Source: an uncultured Christensenella sp. (GTDB lineage Bacteria; Bacillota; Clostridia; Christensenellales; Borkfalkiaceae). From it: a DNA stretch of 64,000 nucleotides. The DNA lies in assembly GCA_910577055.1 (NCBI GenBank), contig CAJTKX010000004.1, positions 1-64,000 on the forward strand. Reading direction: 5' to 3'. Below the pieces are notes generated by a model, which was given only the letters and a program-made list of their open reading frames with translations, had not been told where the DNA came from and did not search any database. Positions 50,390-60,104 of the stretch are shown here, piece by piece (within the stretch, counting starts at the first letter, position 1; each line of letters starts with the position of its first letter). A program made the position numbers and the translations under genes.

Positions 50390-52762
50390 ACTGATTTTCA
50401 AGCTCTTAAAAATTTAATCAACCCCAAAAAGGAACCCACCAAAGATTATTTTTTAGACTTGCTTGACGCCGAAAAGCAGTTCGCTTACGAAACCGAGCAC
50501 GTTCGGGCGGTTATGACTATGCTCCGCGCTTTGTACCTTGCTCGGCTTAAAAACAAGCTGTGCGCCGCGCGGGAAGAAAAAGAAAGTCTGACAAAACGGG
50601 AGGACTACAACGCCGAGCACTACCGCCGCGTTTTGGAGTTAAACGCCGAAATTTCCGCGCTAAAAGCAAAGATGCTCGAATATAAGCCGTTTTTTGACGA
50701 GCCTTATTTCGCCCGTATGGATTTAACGGACGACAAAGAGGGGTACAACAGCTATTATATAGGCAAGCACGGCAACGAAAAGCTTGAAATTTTAGATTGG
50801 CGCGCACCCTTGGCACAAAAATATTACCAAAAAAGCCGTACCTTTTTTACCATAAACGATTATAACTACAAGCTTATTTTGCGCCGCGCCATAAAGACTG
50901 GCAACGGCAAGGTTATCGACTTTAAAAACGAATATCTTTCGCTTTCCGACTATCTTTCCAAGGAAGAGATAGACGGACGTGACGAAGCGCTTATCTTCGA
51001 CCCATTCTTAAAAGATATTTTAAGGGGCAGAAAGGAAAAAAACGAAATAACCGATATTATTCAGACCATTCAGGAAAAGCAGTTTGAAATTATCACTTTG
51101 CCCGAGCGGGACGAGTTCGTTTTGCAAGGCGTGGCGGGCAGCGGAAAGACGATGATTCTTTTGCACCGTCTATCCTATATAATGTACAACAACGAAAGCG
51201 TGCGCCCCACCGACGTAATGGTTGTGACGCCGTCCGACTCGTTTAACGCGTTTATTGACGAATTATCGGCGGTTTTAGAGCTTGAAAAAGTAAAAACCAG
51301 CACGCTTGACGGCTACTTTTTGAAACTGTTAAAAAGCGTCGGCGCAGACTTAACGGGGAAAATCGACTTAAACTTGCAAGTCAGCGAGGAGTATTTGAAA
51401 TATATCTATTCGCCCGCGTTCGAGGCGGATTTGGATAAAAAGCTTGCCAAAGTTTTCGACGGGGTTTACGGGCTTTTTGCTTCGGACGATTGCAAAGAAG
51501 TATCGGAGGAAGTTGCCTCGTCTTGCAGTCATCAGCTTGAAGAATACGAAAAAATCAAAAACGCTTCGGTAAGAATACGCCGCTGCGTGCTCGGCGAAAT
51601 AAAAGAAAAGAAGGACGGCGGTTTATACTACACAAAACAGTTCAGATATATGTTCAACTGCGTTTTGGACGTGCAAGAATTTTTGTACTTGGTAAAGTCC
51701 GACGAAAGAATGAAAGGTTATGCTTATTTTTACAAGCAGTTTTTATCATTCTACAAATCGCTAAAATATCTTCGCCGTTATTCGCAGAAAATCTGCCTTG
51801 CCGCGCTCGACGACTTGGCTCAGTTGGCAACTTCGGTAGATAAAGAGATATCCGATTTAAAGCGTTATAAGATAAAAACCGCGGAAGGAGAGGTACTGAC
51901 TTATTCGGACGGAATAGCTAAACGAGAGCAGCTTAAAAACGAGATTGCCGCCGTAATATGTGCCGTTGAACGTATTTTAAACGACTTTTCCACCACGCAC
52001 GATTTCGCCGACGTGCTGCGCAGTGAGAGCTACCTTGTTGCTATAGGCAAGTGCGAAAGCGCCATAGATATATTACGGTTTTTCTATAAAGAAACGGTCA
52101 AAAAAGCCAAAATCAAGTTCGGGGTAGGAGCAAAACCCCTTTCGAAGTGCGATTTGTTTGCGCTATGTTTCATTTTGGTCAAGCTCGGCTTCAATTTGTC
52201 GCCCAAATATTCCTTTGTATTCGTGGATGAGGCACAAGACATTTCGCTTGCGGAATATAAGGTGCTAAAAGCCGTTAACGACCGAGCTGTTTTCAATATA
52301 TTCGGGGACCTAAAACAAAATATCACCGATTACCGCGGCATAAAAGATTGGGGTGAGTTGGGGCTTAAAACTTACAATTTAAACCTAAATTACCGCAATA
52401 CTACGCAAATCGTAGACTTTGTATCCGAAAAATTGGGCATAGAGATGAGTTCAATCGGGTTCGACGCAGCCGAAATCGAAGAAATTCCCGCCCGCTCGGT
52501 CACGTCTTGGCTTATGGGTAAAAACGGGCTTAAAGCCGTCATATGCGGGGGGCAATCGATTGAAACGCACTGTAAAAAAAGCTATAACCGTGTGCGCGAT
52601 ACGGGCAAAATATCCAAAACCAAAATCAATATAATGACGGTTTATGAAAGCAAAGGGCTTGAATTTACCGCTGTCGCGGTTGCGGAAGAAGGGTTAACGG
52701 ATAATGAGAAGTACATTGCCTACACGCGCGCTTTAAAAGAGCTTGCAATTATCAAAAATTAG
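50387..52762 (+). CDS. HelD-type superfamily 1 helicase
   Basis: 791 residues. The N-terminal region has a long coiled coil (about 25-100) followed by PYFARMDL, YIGKHG and the DWRAPLAQKYYQ motif of HelD (helicase IV-like) proteins, which bind and recycle stalled RNA polymerase. Walker A VLQGVAGSGKTMILLHRL, Walker B FVFVDEAQDI, and the C-terminal motif TVYESKGLEFTAVAVA are intact. The protein ends soon after YTRALKELAII, without an extra domain. The start is fixed by the promoter. Confidence 0.9.
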   Translation: MTDFQALKNLINPKKEPTKDYFLDLLDAEKQFAYETEHVRAVMTMLRALYLARLKNKLCAAREEKESLTKREDYNAEHYRRVLELNAEISALKAKMLEYKPFFDEPYFARMDLTDDKEGYNSYYIGKHGNEKLEILDWRAPLAQKYYQKSRTFFTINDYNYKLILRRAIKTGNGKVIDFKNEYLSLSDYLSKEEIDGRDEALIFDPFLKDILRGRKEKNEITDIIQTIQEKQFEIITLPERDEFVLQGVAGSGKTMILLHRLSYIMYNNESVRPTDVMVVTPSDSFNAFIDELSAVLELEKVKTSTLDGYFLKLLKSVGADLTGKIDLNLQVSEEYLKYIYSPAFEADLDKKLAKVFDGVYGLFASDDCKEVSEEVASSCSHQLEEYEKIKNASVRIRRCVLGEIKEKKDGGLYYTKQFRYMFNCVLDVQEFLYLVKSDERMKGYAYFYKQFLSFYKSLKYLRRYSQKICLAALDDLAQLATSVDKEISDLKRYKIKTAEGEVLTYSDGIAKREQLKNEIAAVICAVERILNDFSTTHDFADVLRSESYLVAIGKCESAIDILRFFYKETVKKAKIKFGVGAKPLSKCDLFALCFILVKLGFNLSPKYSFVFVDEAQDISLAEYKVLKAVNDRAVFNIFGDLKQNITDYRGIKDWGELGLKTYNLNLNYRNTTQIVDFVSEKLGIEMSSIGFDAAEIEEIPARSVTSWLMGKNGLKAVICGGQSIETHCKKSYNRVRDTGKISKTKINIMTVYESKGLEFTAVAVAEEGLTDNEKYIAYTRALKELAIIKN

Positions 52763-52805
52763 CGTATTAAGGCAAAAACATAAAGGCAATAATTATTAAA
52801 GGTAC

Positions 52806-52834
52806 TTGCCACTTTTTTCCAAAGGTGGTATAAT
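52806..52834 (+). promoter_or_regulatory. Promoter of the DUF4011 helicase gene
   Basis: TTGCCA (52806-52811), 17-base spacer, extended -10 TGG-TATAAT (52829-52834). The in-frame ATG 52833 overlaps the -10, so the usable start is ATG 52863, with GCGAGG as ribosome site. Confidence 0.7.
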
Positions 52835-52862
52835 GAAGAAAAACGCGGAAAGCGAGGCATAT

Positions 52863-55800
52863 ATGGCTACTAAAACTAAAAAACCCGTTGAAGTTTTCGA
52901 AATCGAAGGGGAGCTTTTGAACTCCGTCAGTTACGCAACCTATTATTGTAGGCTGCCGCTTTTTACGGCTTTTAAAATTTTTAACCGCGATACCGAGAAC
53001 GCTACGGATATAACCGTTAAGGTCGTCGGCTCAACTCCGCTTATTATTCCCGCCGAGCTGCACGTCGAAGAAATTCCGCACGAAAGCAGTGTAGAAGTTA
53101 TCCCGCAAAACATTCTCAACCCCAAATACCTGGCGGAGATAGAGGAGCCGGAAATTTGCACCGTTCAAGTAGAGCTTACTTGCGGCAAAGCGTTGGTTTG
53201 TTCGCTCGAAGCCGAAGTTCAAGCCCTTCCCATAGACTGTTGGTGCGGGCTTTCGGGCAATGCGGAAACGCTTTCTACCTTCGTCCGCCCTAAGCTTGCG
53301 GACTGCCAAAAGATTTTGGCAGAGGCGGGCTTACAGCTTAAAACGTGGGGCTATTCTTCGGAGTTTGCGGGCTATTCGGGCACGGATAAAAACGGCGTAA
53401 GGAACGCCGTCGCTTCGGTATTTTCCGCAATTCGCCGCTTGAATATCGAGCGCGGCGAGGACATAGATTTGTCTAATCTGAATACGGTCGGCGACGTTAC
53501 CGAAGTTTTAAAAAATAAAATCGCCACCCCGCTGGAGCTTGCAATTTTCGCTGCAAGCTGTTTTGAGGCTACCAAGCTTAACCCCGTCATAATTATCGGT
53601 AAATCAAGGATATGTGCGGGTGTATGGCTGTACGAAAGCTGCTTTTCTTCGGCAATAGAGGACGACATGCAGCTGCTTGAAAAGTATATGACGGAGGGCG
53701 TAAACAACCTTACGCTTTTCGATATCGAAGATTTGTTCGCGCACAAAAACGCAAGCTACACAACAAGCGAAGCGCACGCCCGCGAAAAGCTTCAAAACGG
53801 CGATATGGAAATCTGCTTAGATATCAAGCGGTGCAGAATAGGCGGGCTTTTCCCGTTGCCTTTAAAAGTGAAAACGGCGCACGGTTACGAACTTTTAGCG
53901 GATAGACAGCTTTCCTTTGACGAGAAACCTTCGGAGTTCGTCGACGCGGACAAATACGAGTACGACAAAACCGTTTCCAAAGAGCTGAATTGGCAGCGCC
54001 GACTTTTGGACTTATCCTTAAAAAACAACCTTTTAAACTTCCGCTACACGCGCGACAGCTTGCACATTCTTTGCGCAGATTTGCTTTCTTTTTGCGAAAA
54101 AGTTGACCAAAAGGGCAAATTTACTTTGCTTGCAAACGCAACGCCCATACCCAACGCGGTTTACTTCGGCGAAAACGAAACCGTAAAAAGTATGGCTGAG
54201 CTAATAGACATCGAGATGAGGGGCGGAAAATTGCGCTGCGCTTCTTCCCCCGACGTGCTGACTGAAATCGCCACAACGCTTATAAGAAAATCACGCGCGG
54301 CAGAGGAAGAAACGGGCGCGAAAACGCTGTACCTTGCCCTCGGCTTTTTGAAGTGGCGGGGCGACGGAGATAGGGACGATAAGTACGCGCCGATAGCGCT
54401 TTTGCCCGTAACCTTGAAAAGAATGAAAACACAAGGCGTTGCGCTCGAAGCGGGCGAGGAATACGAGGTTAACACCACCCTTTTGGAGTTTTTGAAACAA
54501 AACTTCGGCATAGACGTGCGCGGCGTTGAGGGCAAGGGACTTTCCCCCAAAGAAATTATTGCCGTATTCCGTGCGAAAACGGCTAATATGAAGGGGTGGA
54601 TGGTCTATGAGGACGTCTATCTTTCCCAATTTACTTTCGCCCGTTACGCTATGTGGGCGGACGTAAAAAACAACATAAAAAGTCTGTCAAAAAATCCGTT
54701 AATCGCGTCGCTTATGACGAACAGCAACAAGCTTGCGGAAAACAAGCTTACGGGCGTATCCGAGGACGACGCCGACCCGTGCGCCGTGTTAACGCCCTTG
54801 CCTTGCGACAGCGCGCAGTACGCCGCCGTTGCGGAGTCGGCAAAAGGCACCACCTTCGTACTTCACGGCCCTCCCGGGACGGGCAAAAGCCAAACCATTA
54901 CAAATATTATCGCAAACGCGTTGGATAAGGGCAAGCGCGTTCTTTTCGTCGCCGAAAAGCAAGCCGCGCTGCAAGTCGTCAAAAAACGGCTTTGCGATAT
55001 CGGCATAGGCGATTTTTGCCTCGAACTTCATTCGGGCAAGTCTACCGATAAAGCCGAAATTATAAAAAACATCGAAACTACGCTATTGTTAAGCTCGGAA
55101 ACCGATGCGGAGAAGTTCTCCGACGCGGGCGCAAGGATAAAGGAAACGCGCGACACTTTGCGCGCGCCTTTGGACGCACTGCATAAAAAAAGGCGACTTG
55201 GACTGAGCGTGTACGAGGGGATTGTTTATTATCTTCAAAACAAGTCCGCGCCCGAGCTTATGAATATCGAAAGCACCTTTTACGACGCGCTTACCAAGCA
55301 GAAGTTAGAGGACTACGAAAATATGCTTACTACCGCCCAAGCGGCGGCGAAGGAGTGCGGCGGAGTATACCGTTCGCCTTTCACGGAAGTTAAGCTTACC
55401 CAATGCGACGAAAACACGAAACGTGCCGTAGTATGTGCCGCCGAAGTCCTTTTGGCGGAGATAAAGCACCTTAAAAATTACCTTGGGCTGTTCCTTGATA
55501 CTTTCAAGCAAAAGACGAGCAAATTCACCCGCGCAAAGCTTGACAATTTATTGCATATCGCGGACGTTTTGCGTGATGGAACGCTGAACGAATTTTTCGC
55601 TTGCGAAGAAGAGGCGCTTTACAAATTCTACAACGCCAATTTGCGTTACGACAGCGAGTGCAAGCATTGGTTCAAGCACTTCAAGGTGTTACCGGATATC
55701 GGGAAGTTCGCCGACGAGATTGAAAAGGAGCTTGACAATTGGGGCGAGAATTACCGCTCTTCACGCACCCTTTTAAACGTTATAAAAAGAATAAACCGTT

Positions 55801-58484
55801 GCGCGCCTCAGCCCGTCAAGGAAAAGGACGAATCGGAGTGGATTAAGCGCGCTTTGGAGATAGAAAAGGCAAGGGAGAGGATTTTAACTAATACCGACCT
55901 TTCCAAAAACTTTATAGGCTTCGGCGGAATAAACGAGAAGAAAAGGGAAGAATTTTTAAAACCGTTTAACGAGTTGCACCGTCTTTGTGCGCAAACCTTT
56001 ATGGACTACAACGCAGACGTTTTCAACGGCGTGTGCTGTACGGCTGCAAGCGGAATATTCAAACCGCTTGTTTTGGGGCTTATTTCCTCTGCGACGGCGT
56101 TCTCCAAGAGCGCGGACGCGTTTATGAAAATTATAAAAGCCGACAAGTCCGACTATGCCGACGCGGATATTTTCGAAACCTATACGGCAAAGTGTACCTC
56201 GCTTATAGACAATATCGATATGCTGCCCGCGTGGTGTATGTATAAAGCTACAGCCAAAAAGCTTGCCGACAGCGGACTTTCGTTTATGACGGCGGCAATG
56301 GAAAGCGGAAAAATTACGGGCAAACAAATTTTATCGTCTTTCCGCAAAAACGTTTATAGGAACTTTATTCAAACCAATATCCCCGCGGACGAGTGCTTGT
56401 CTGCGTTCTCGGCAAACGTTTTGGACGAGAGCGCGGCTAACTATTCGCGGCTGTTAGAGGAATTTACCGCGTTTACCCGCGAAAAGATTCGCGCCGACCT
56501 TATATCCCGCCTCCCCGCACAAGAAACGGAAGGTCCCCTTGCGTTGGAGCTTATGTCTTTCCAACGCCAAACTAAGGGCAGCTTGCGCACGCTTAATTTA
56601 AGAAATCTTTTTGCGGAAATTCCCGAGCTGTTGAAAGTCGTTGCGCCTTGTATGCTTATGAGTCCCGGCACGGTTTCGCAATATCTGCCCGCCGACCCGG
56701 AGCTTTTCGATATCGTCATTTTCGACGAGGCGTCGCAAATCCCCACTTGCGAGGCGGTACCCTCGCTTGCAAGGGCAAAAAGCGCGATTGTCGTCGGCGA
56801 CCCCAAGCAAATGCCGCCCACCTCGTTCTTTATGGGCACGGGGCAAGACGACGACCACCCCGAAACCGAGGATTTGGAAAGCGTGTTAGAGGATTGCCTT
56901 GCGCTCGGCATACCCGAAAAGCACCTTATTTGGCACTACCGCTCCAAGCATGAAAGTCTTATAGCTTTTTCGAATATCACTTATTATTCAAGCAAGCTTT
57001 GCACATATCCATCGCCCGACGCGTTGGATAGCCGAGTAAAGATGCAATATATAGAAAACGGCGTGTACGAGCGCGGCGGTACGAAGTGTAACCGCGAAGA
57101 GGCGGAAACGCTTGTCAACGAGGTGATACGTCGGCTTAAAGACGAAAGACTGCGCCGTTCGAGTATGGGTATAGTTACATTCTCTACCCCTCAACAAGTT
57201 TATGTGGAAAAACTTTTAAGCAAGGCGCTTGCAAGACACGGACTCGAAGAAGCTGCGTACGAGCGCGAGGAGCCGCTGTTTATAAAAAACCTTGAAAACG
57301 TTCAAGGCGACGAGCGCGACGTTATTTTGTTTTCCGTTTGCTACGGTCCCGACAGAATGGGCAGAATTTCATTAAACTTCGGACCCTTGAACCAATTCGG
57401 CGGTTGGCGTCGGCTTAACGTGGCGGTATCGCGCGCAAGGGAAGAGATGCTTGTATTCTCGTCTATGCGCTATTCGATGATTGATTTGGCGCGCACGACC
57501 TCGCGCGGGGTTGCGGGGCTTAAAGCCTTTTTGGAGTTCGCCGAAAAGGGTAGGACAAGTATTTCCGTCAAGAGCGACGAAGTAATCATCAACAAGCAGG
57601 GCATAGGCAAGTTTATTGCCGAGGAGCTTTCGGGCTACGGCTACGATTGCCGCTGCGACGTGGGCGTTTCGGACTTTAAAATCGACGTGGGCGTTCTCGA
57701 CCCCAAAAACAAACACAACTTTGTATTGGGCATTCTTTGCGACGGCACAAAGCAGTTCTCCGTTAAGGACCGCGCCGTTATGCAAGTTCAGACTTTAAAG
57801 CGCAATAATTGGAACGTTTACAGACTGTATTCAATCAACTTCTTCAATAATCCCAAGCGCGAAATTAAAAAAATAAAGGACTTGTTGGATAGGCTGACCG
57901 ACGACGGCAGACCCGCGGCGATTAACTTCAAAAAGTCTTACCGCGCCGCCAAGCTCGAAATTAAGGAAACCGACCCCGCCTATATTTTAAGCGGAGAAAA
58001 CGATGCGGAAGTTATTCGTGCAATAAAAGCGGTTGTTGCCGCGGAAGAACCTATCTCTACTCAGTTTTTAATGAAACGCACTTTGTCCGCGTTCGGAATA
58101 TCCAAGTACGGGGTAAAGCTTGAAAGCAAATTGCGTGCGCTTATCGACAAGTGTGCATTCGAAAACAGCGAGATGCTCGGCAACGTGTACTACTTTAAAA
58201 CCGATAGGTACGGCGCGTTCGATAGGTATAGGGTGGAGGACGGCGCCGCACTGCGCTCGGCAGACGTGGATTACACCCCCTACGACGTAATTTCTTTGGT
58301 TAAGGGAATACTTTTGAACCGCGTAAGCGTGTACGCGGACGAGCTTATCCCCGCCGTCGCAAAGGAACTTAAAGTTCCCCGCTCTTCGGATAAACTTACG
58401 TCTTTTATCTCGGGCTGTATCGACGAGGGCGTAAAGCTCGGCTTGTTCATCAGAAGCATATCGGATAAAATTTCGTTGGCTTAG
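52863..58484 (+). CDS. DUF4011 / UPF1-like helicase with degenerate nuclease and DUF3320-type tail
   Basis: 1,873 residues. An N-terminal beta-rich part (1-340) is followed by DUF4011 (about 370-600, starting NWQRRLLDLSLKNNLLNFRY). The superfamily 1 helicase has Walker A LHGPPGTGKSQTITNII (from Gly669) and Walker B IVIFDEASQIPT (Asp1288), then GDPKQMPP, QGDERDVILFSVCYGPD and LNVAVSRAREEMLVF. A PD-(D/E)XK-like Vsr/MTES nuclease domain (about 1590-1690) keeps Asp1608 in FKIDVGV but has Leu1625 where the family has Glu (GIECDG reads GILCDG). A DUF3320-like region ends the protein. Such DUF4011-helicase-Vsr-DUF3320 proteins (Hhe-type) are candidate anti-phage systems. Confidence 0.87.
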   Translation: MATKTKKPVEVFEIEGELLNSVSYATYYCRLPLFTAFKIFNRDTENATDITVKVVGSTPLIIPAELHVEEIPHESSVEVIPQNILNPKYLAEIEEPEICTVQVELTCGKALVCSLEAEVQALPIDCWCGLSGNAETLSTFVRPKLADCQKILAEAGLQLKTWGYSSEFAGYSGTDKNGVRNAVASVFSAIRRLNIERGEDIDLSNLNTVGDVTEVLKNKIATPLELAIFAASCFEATKLNPVIIIGKSRICAGVWLYESCFSSAIEDDMQLLEKYMTEGVNNLTLFDIEDLFAHKNASYTTSEAHAREKLQNGDMEICLDIKRCRIGGLFPLPLKVKTAHGYELLADRQLSFDEKPSEFVDADKYEYDKTVSKELNWQRRLLDLSLKNNLLNFRYTRDSLHILCADLLSFCEKVDQKGKFTLLANATPIPNAVYFGENETVKSMAELIDIEMRGGKLRCASSPDVLTEIATTLIRKSRAAEEETGAKTLYLALGFLKWRGDGDRDDKYAPIALLPVTLKRMKTQGVALEAGEEYEVNTTLLEFLKQNFGIDVRGVEGKGLSPKEIIAVFRAKTANMKGWMVYEDVYLSQFTFARYAMWADVKNNIKSLSKNPLIASLMTNSNKLAENKLTGVSEDDADPCAVLTPLPCDSAQYAAVAESAKGTTFVLHGPPGTGKSQTITNIIANALDKGKRVLFVAEKQAALQVVKKRLCDIGIGDFCLELHSGKSTDKAEIIKNIETTLLLSSETDAEKFSDAGARIKETRDTLRAPLDALHKKRRLGLSVYEGIVYYLQNKSAPELMNIESTFYDALTKQKLEDYENMLTTAQAAAKECGGVYRSPFTEVKLTQCDENTKRAVVCAAEVLLAEIKHLKNYLGLFLDTFKQKTSKFTRAKLDNLLHIADVLRDGTLNEFFACEEEALYKFYNANLRYDSECKHWFKHFKVLPDIGKFADEIEKELDNWGENYRSSRTLLNVIKRINRCAPQPVKEKDESEWIKRALEIEKARERILTNTDLSKNFIGFGGINEKKREEFLKPFNELHRLCAQTFMDYNADVFNGVCCTAASGIFKPLVLGLISSATAFSKSADAFMKIIKADKSDYADADIFETYTAKCTSLIDNIDMLPAWCMYKATAKKLADSGLSFMTAAMESGKITGKQILSSFRKNVYRNFIQTNIPADECLSAFSANVLDESAANYSRLLEEFTAFTREKIRADLISRLPAQETEGPLALELMSFQRQTKGSLRTLNLRNLFAEIPELLKVVAPCMLMSPGTVSQYLPADPELFDIVIFDEASQIPTCEAVPSLARAKSAIVVGDPKQMPPTSFFMGTGQDDDHPETEDLESVLEDCLALGIPEKHLIWHYRSKHESLIAFSNITYYSSKLCTYPSPDALDSRVKMQYIENGVYERGGTKCNREEAETLVNEVIRRLKDERLRRSSMGIVTFSTPQQVYVEKLLSKALARHGLEEAAYEREEPLFIKNLENVQGDERDVILFSVCYGPDRMGRISLNFGPLNQFGGWRRLNVAVSRAREEMLVFSSMRYSMIDLARTTSRGVAGLKAFLEFAEKGRTSISVKSDEVIINKQGIGKFIAEELSGYGYDCRCDVGVSDFKIDVGVLDPKNKHNFVLGILCDGTKQFSVKDRAVMQVQTLKRNNWNVYRLYSINFFNNPKREIKKIKDLLDRLTDDGRPAAINFKKSYRAAKLEIKETDPAYILSGENDAEVIRAIKAVVAAEEPISTQFLMKRTLSAFGISKYGVKLESKLRALIDKCAFENSEMLGNVYYFKTDRYGAFDRYRVEDGAALRSADVDYTPYDVISLVKGILLNRVSVYADELIPAVAKELKVPRSSDKLTSFISGCIDEGVKLGLFIRSISDKISLA

Positions 58485-58551
58485 TAAGCGTACCGCTTAA
58501 CCGTGTATCTTAACAGTTTTTGCAAGACACTTTCAATCTTTAATCAAACGT

Positions 58552-58588
58552 AGCGCCGCCGCGACAATCTGTCGCGGCGGCGCTTTTA
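58552..58588. terminator. Terminator between the large helicase and XRE genes
   Basis: 14-bp stem AGCGCCGCCGCGAC / GTCGCGGCGGCGCT with a five-base loop, then TTTAAA. It serves the convergent XRE gene as well. Confidence 0.92.
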
Positions 58589-58598
58589 AAATATTAAA

Positions 58599-58805
58599 TT
58601 AAATTTTTTCTTCAAGCCCAAGCAGATAATCTGCCGAAACTTCGAAAATTTTGCATAACTTTTTTATGTTTTCTATGTCCGGTTGAGTTCTGCCTTGCTC
58701 CCACGAGGCGTAGCAGTTCGGCGACACTTGCAAAACCGTATAAACATCTTTTTGCGTCATTCCGCTTTCCCGCCGAACTTCCCTTAAAATTTCATTGAAC
58801 TTCAT
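58599..58805 (-). CDS. XRE family repressor
   Basis: 68 residues: single Cro/C1-type domain, FNEILREVRRESGMTQKDVY, with TVLQVSPNCYASWEQGRTQP as DNA-binding part and DYLLGLEEKI at the end. A TAAAAT box six bases before the ATG suggests a leaderless start. It is divergent from the zinc-ribbon gene across an ACTACCC operator array. Confidence 0.92.
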   Translation of the reverse strand: MKFNEILREVRRESGMTQKDVYTVLQVSPNCYASWEQGRTQPDIENIKKLCKIFEVSADYLLGLEEKI

Positions 58806-58824
58806 AGCAAAATTTTAACCCAAA

Positions 58825-58890
58825 ACTACCCAAAATGGGTTGACACTACCCAAAACAAGTAGTAGACTATAACTACCCATATTGGGTAGT
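58825..58890. promoter_or_regulatory. XRE operator array and promoter of the zinc-ribbon gene
   Basis: ACTACCCA occurs at 58825, 58845 and 58872; the last forms ACTACCCA-TAT-TGGGTAGT (58872-58890). The plus-strand promoter TTGACA (58840-58845), 17-base spacer, TAGACT (58863-58868) lies between them, so the repressor would cover it. Confidence 0.75.
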
Positions 58891-58952
58891 ATATGAAATC
58901 TGTTTTTTACTATGCGTGCAAAAATTTATTTATAGGGAGTATAAAAGAGAGT

Positions 58953-60029
58953 ATGTTTTGTAAAAGTTGCGGAAAACAAATTGAAGATAAAGCGGTAATT
59001 TGCCCGAATTGCGGAGTTGCAACCAACAATTTTGTTCAGCCATACGCCGTAACGGCAAGTTCTAAAAATAATGCGGCGGTTTCTGCCGACAAATCGCGTT
59101 TTACGGGCGGAGCATTCGCAAACGCTTTTATCGGTTGGCTTACCGCAGTTGTAAGCCTTATAACGTTAGGGCTTGCTTGCCCCGCGATGATGTGTTGGAA
59201 AAAACGTTGGTTAGCCAAGCATACTTACATAAACGGCAAGCAGCTTGCTTTCGACGGCAAAGGACATCAGCTTTTCGGCAGATTTATGCTGTGGCTGTTG
59301 CTGTCGGTAGTTACGATTGGAATTTACTATATCGTTTGTATGAAAGTTGCCGTTGCCAAATGGGAAGTTAAGCATACGCACTTTGCCGACAGCGCCCAAA
59401 CCGTTGACAGCGAGGGTAAAAGTCTTTCCAAGTTTGACGGGCGTTGGTATCAGCTTTTGGGCGTAAATCTTCTTGCGGGCTTTGTCACTGTTATAACCTT
59501 ATCCTTTGGCGCGTATTGGGCGCACTGTTATAAAGAGCGGTGGTTCTGCAAGCACAAAACCATTGACGGGTACGAGCTTTACTTCGACGGTAAAGCGGCG
59601 CAGTACTTCGGTAAAAGAGTGCTTTGGACTTTCCTTACGATAATTACCGTAGGCATATATTCGTTTTGGCTTAAAGTGAAATCGCTTAAATGGACAATTT
59701 CCCATACCTTTGCAAAAGGGCTTGAAGATTTAACCCAAGCAAACGGCGCGGCAGTCGAAGCGGCTGTTGCAAATACCGGCGGCGTGCCGCAACAAAATCA
59801 AACCAACGGACTTGCGATAGTGGGCTTGATACTTCCGATTGTGATGCCGCAATTCAGCATAATGGGATTGATTTTAAGTATTGTAGGGTTGGTAAAATCG
59901 CGTGAAATGGGCGGAAGCGGCAAAGGGCTTGCAATAGCGGGTATTATAGTATCTGTAATTGTGTTGGCAGCGTTTGTATCCGTTATGTTGTATTTGTTTG
60001 TTTTTAGAAACTATGCGGTTTTAATGTAA
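58953..60029 (+). CDS. Zinc-ribbon membrane protein with duplicated DUF898-like unit
   Basis: 358 residues. A zinc ribbon at the N-terminus (Cys3, Cys6, Cys17, Cys20). Then two copies of an approximately 100-residue unit (about 50-155 and 170-280): each has RFTGGAFANAFIGWLTAVV-like or RWYQLLGVNLLAGFVTVITL-like helices, followed by LAKHTYINGKQLAFDG / FCKHKTIDGYELYFDG, then GRFMLWLLLSVVTIGIY / GKRVLWTFLTIITVGIY. This is the DUF898 (YjgN) pattern. The C-terminus (about 290-358) resembles DUF4190. Start ATG 58953 after AGAGAG; an earlier ATG at 58893 adds a non-conserved leader. Controlled by the divergent XRE repressor; function unknown. Confidence 0.82.
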   Translation: MFCKSCGKQIEDKAVICPNCGVATNNFVQPYAVTASSKNNAAVSADKSRFTGGAFANAFIGWLTAVVSLITLGLACPAMMCWKKRWLAKHTYINGKQLAFDGKGHQLFGRFMLWLLLSVVTIGIYYIVCMKVAVAKWEVKHTHFADSAQTVDSEGKSLSKFDGRWYQLLGVNLLAGFVTVITLSFGAYWAHCYKERWFCKHKTIDGYELYFDGKAAQYFGKRVLWTFLTIITVGIYSFWLKVKSLKWTISHTFAKGLEDLTQANGAAVEAAVANTGGVPQQNQTNGLAIVGLILPIVMPQFSIMGLILSIVGLVKSREMGGSGKGLAIAGIIVSVIVLAAFVSVMLYLFVFRNYAVLM

Positions 60030-60057
60030 ATATCCCAAACTTTTTTCTCTTAAAATA

Positions 60058-60089
60058 GCCGCCGACGGGTTGAACCCGTCGGCGGCGTT
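60058..60089. terminator. Terminator between zinc-ribbon gene and dapB
   Basis: Stem GCCGCCGACGGGT / ACCCGTCGGCGGC with loop TGA, serving both convergent genes. Confidence 0.92.
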
Positions 60090-60104
60090 ACTTTTACCGA
60101 AATA

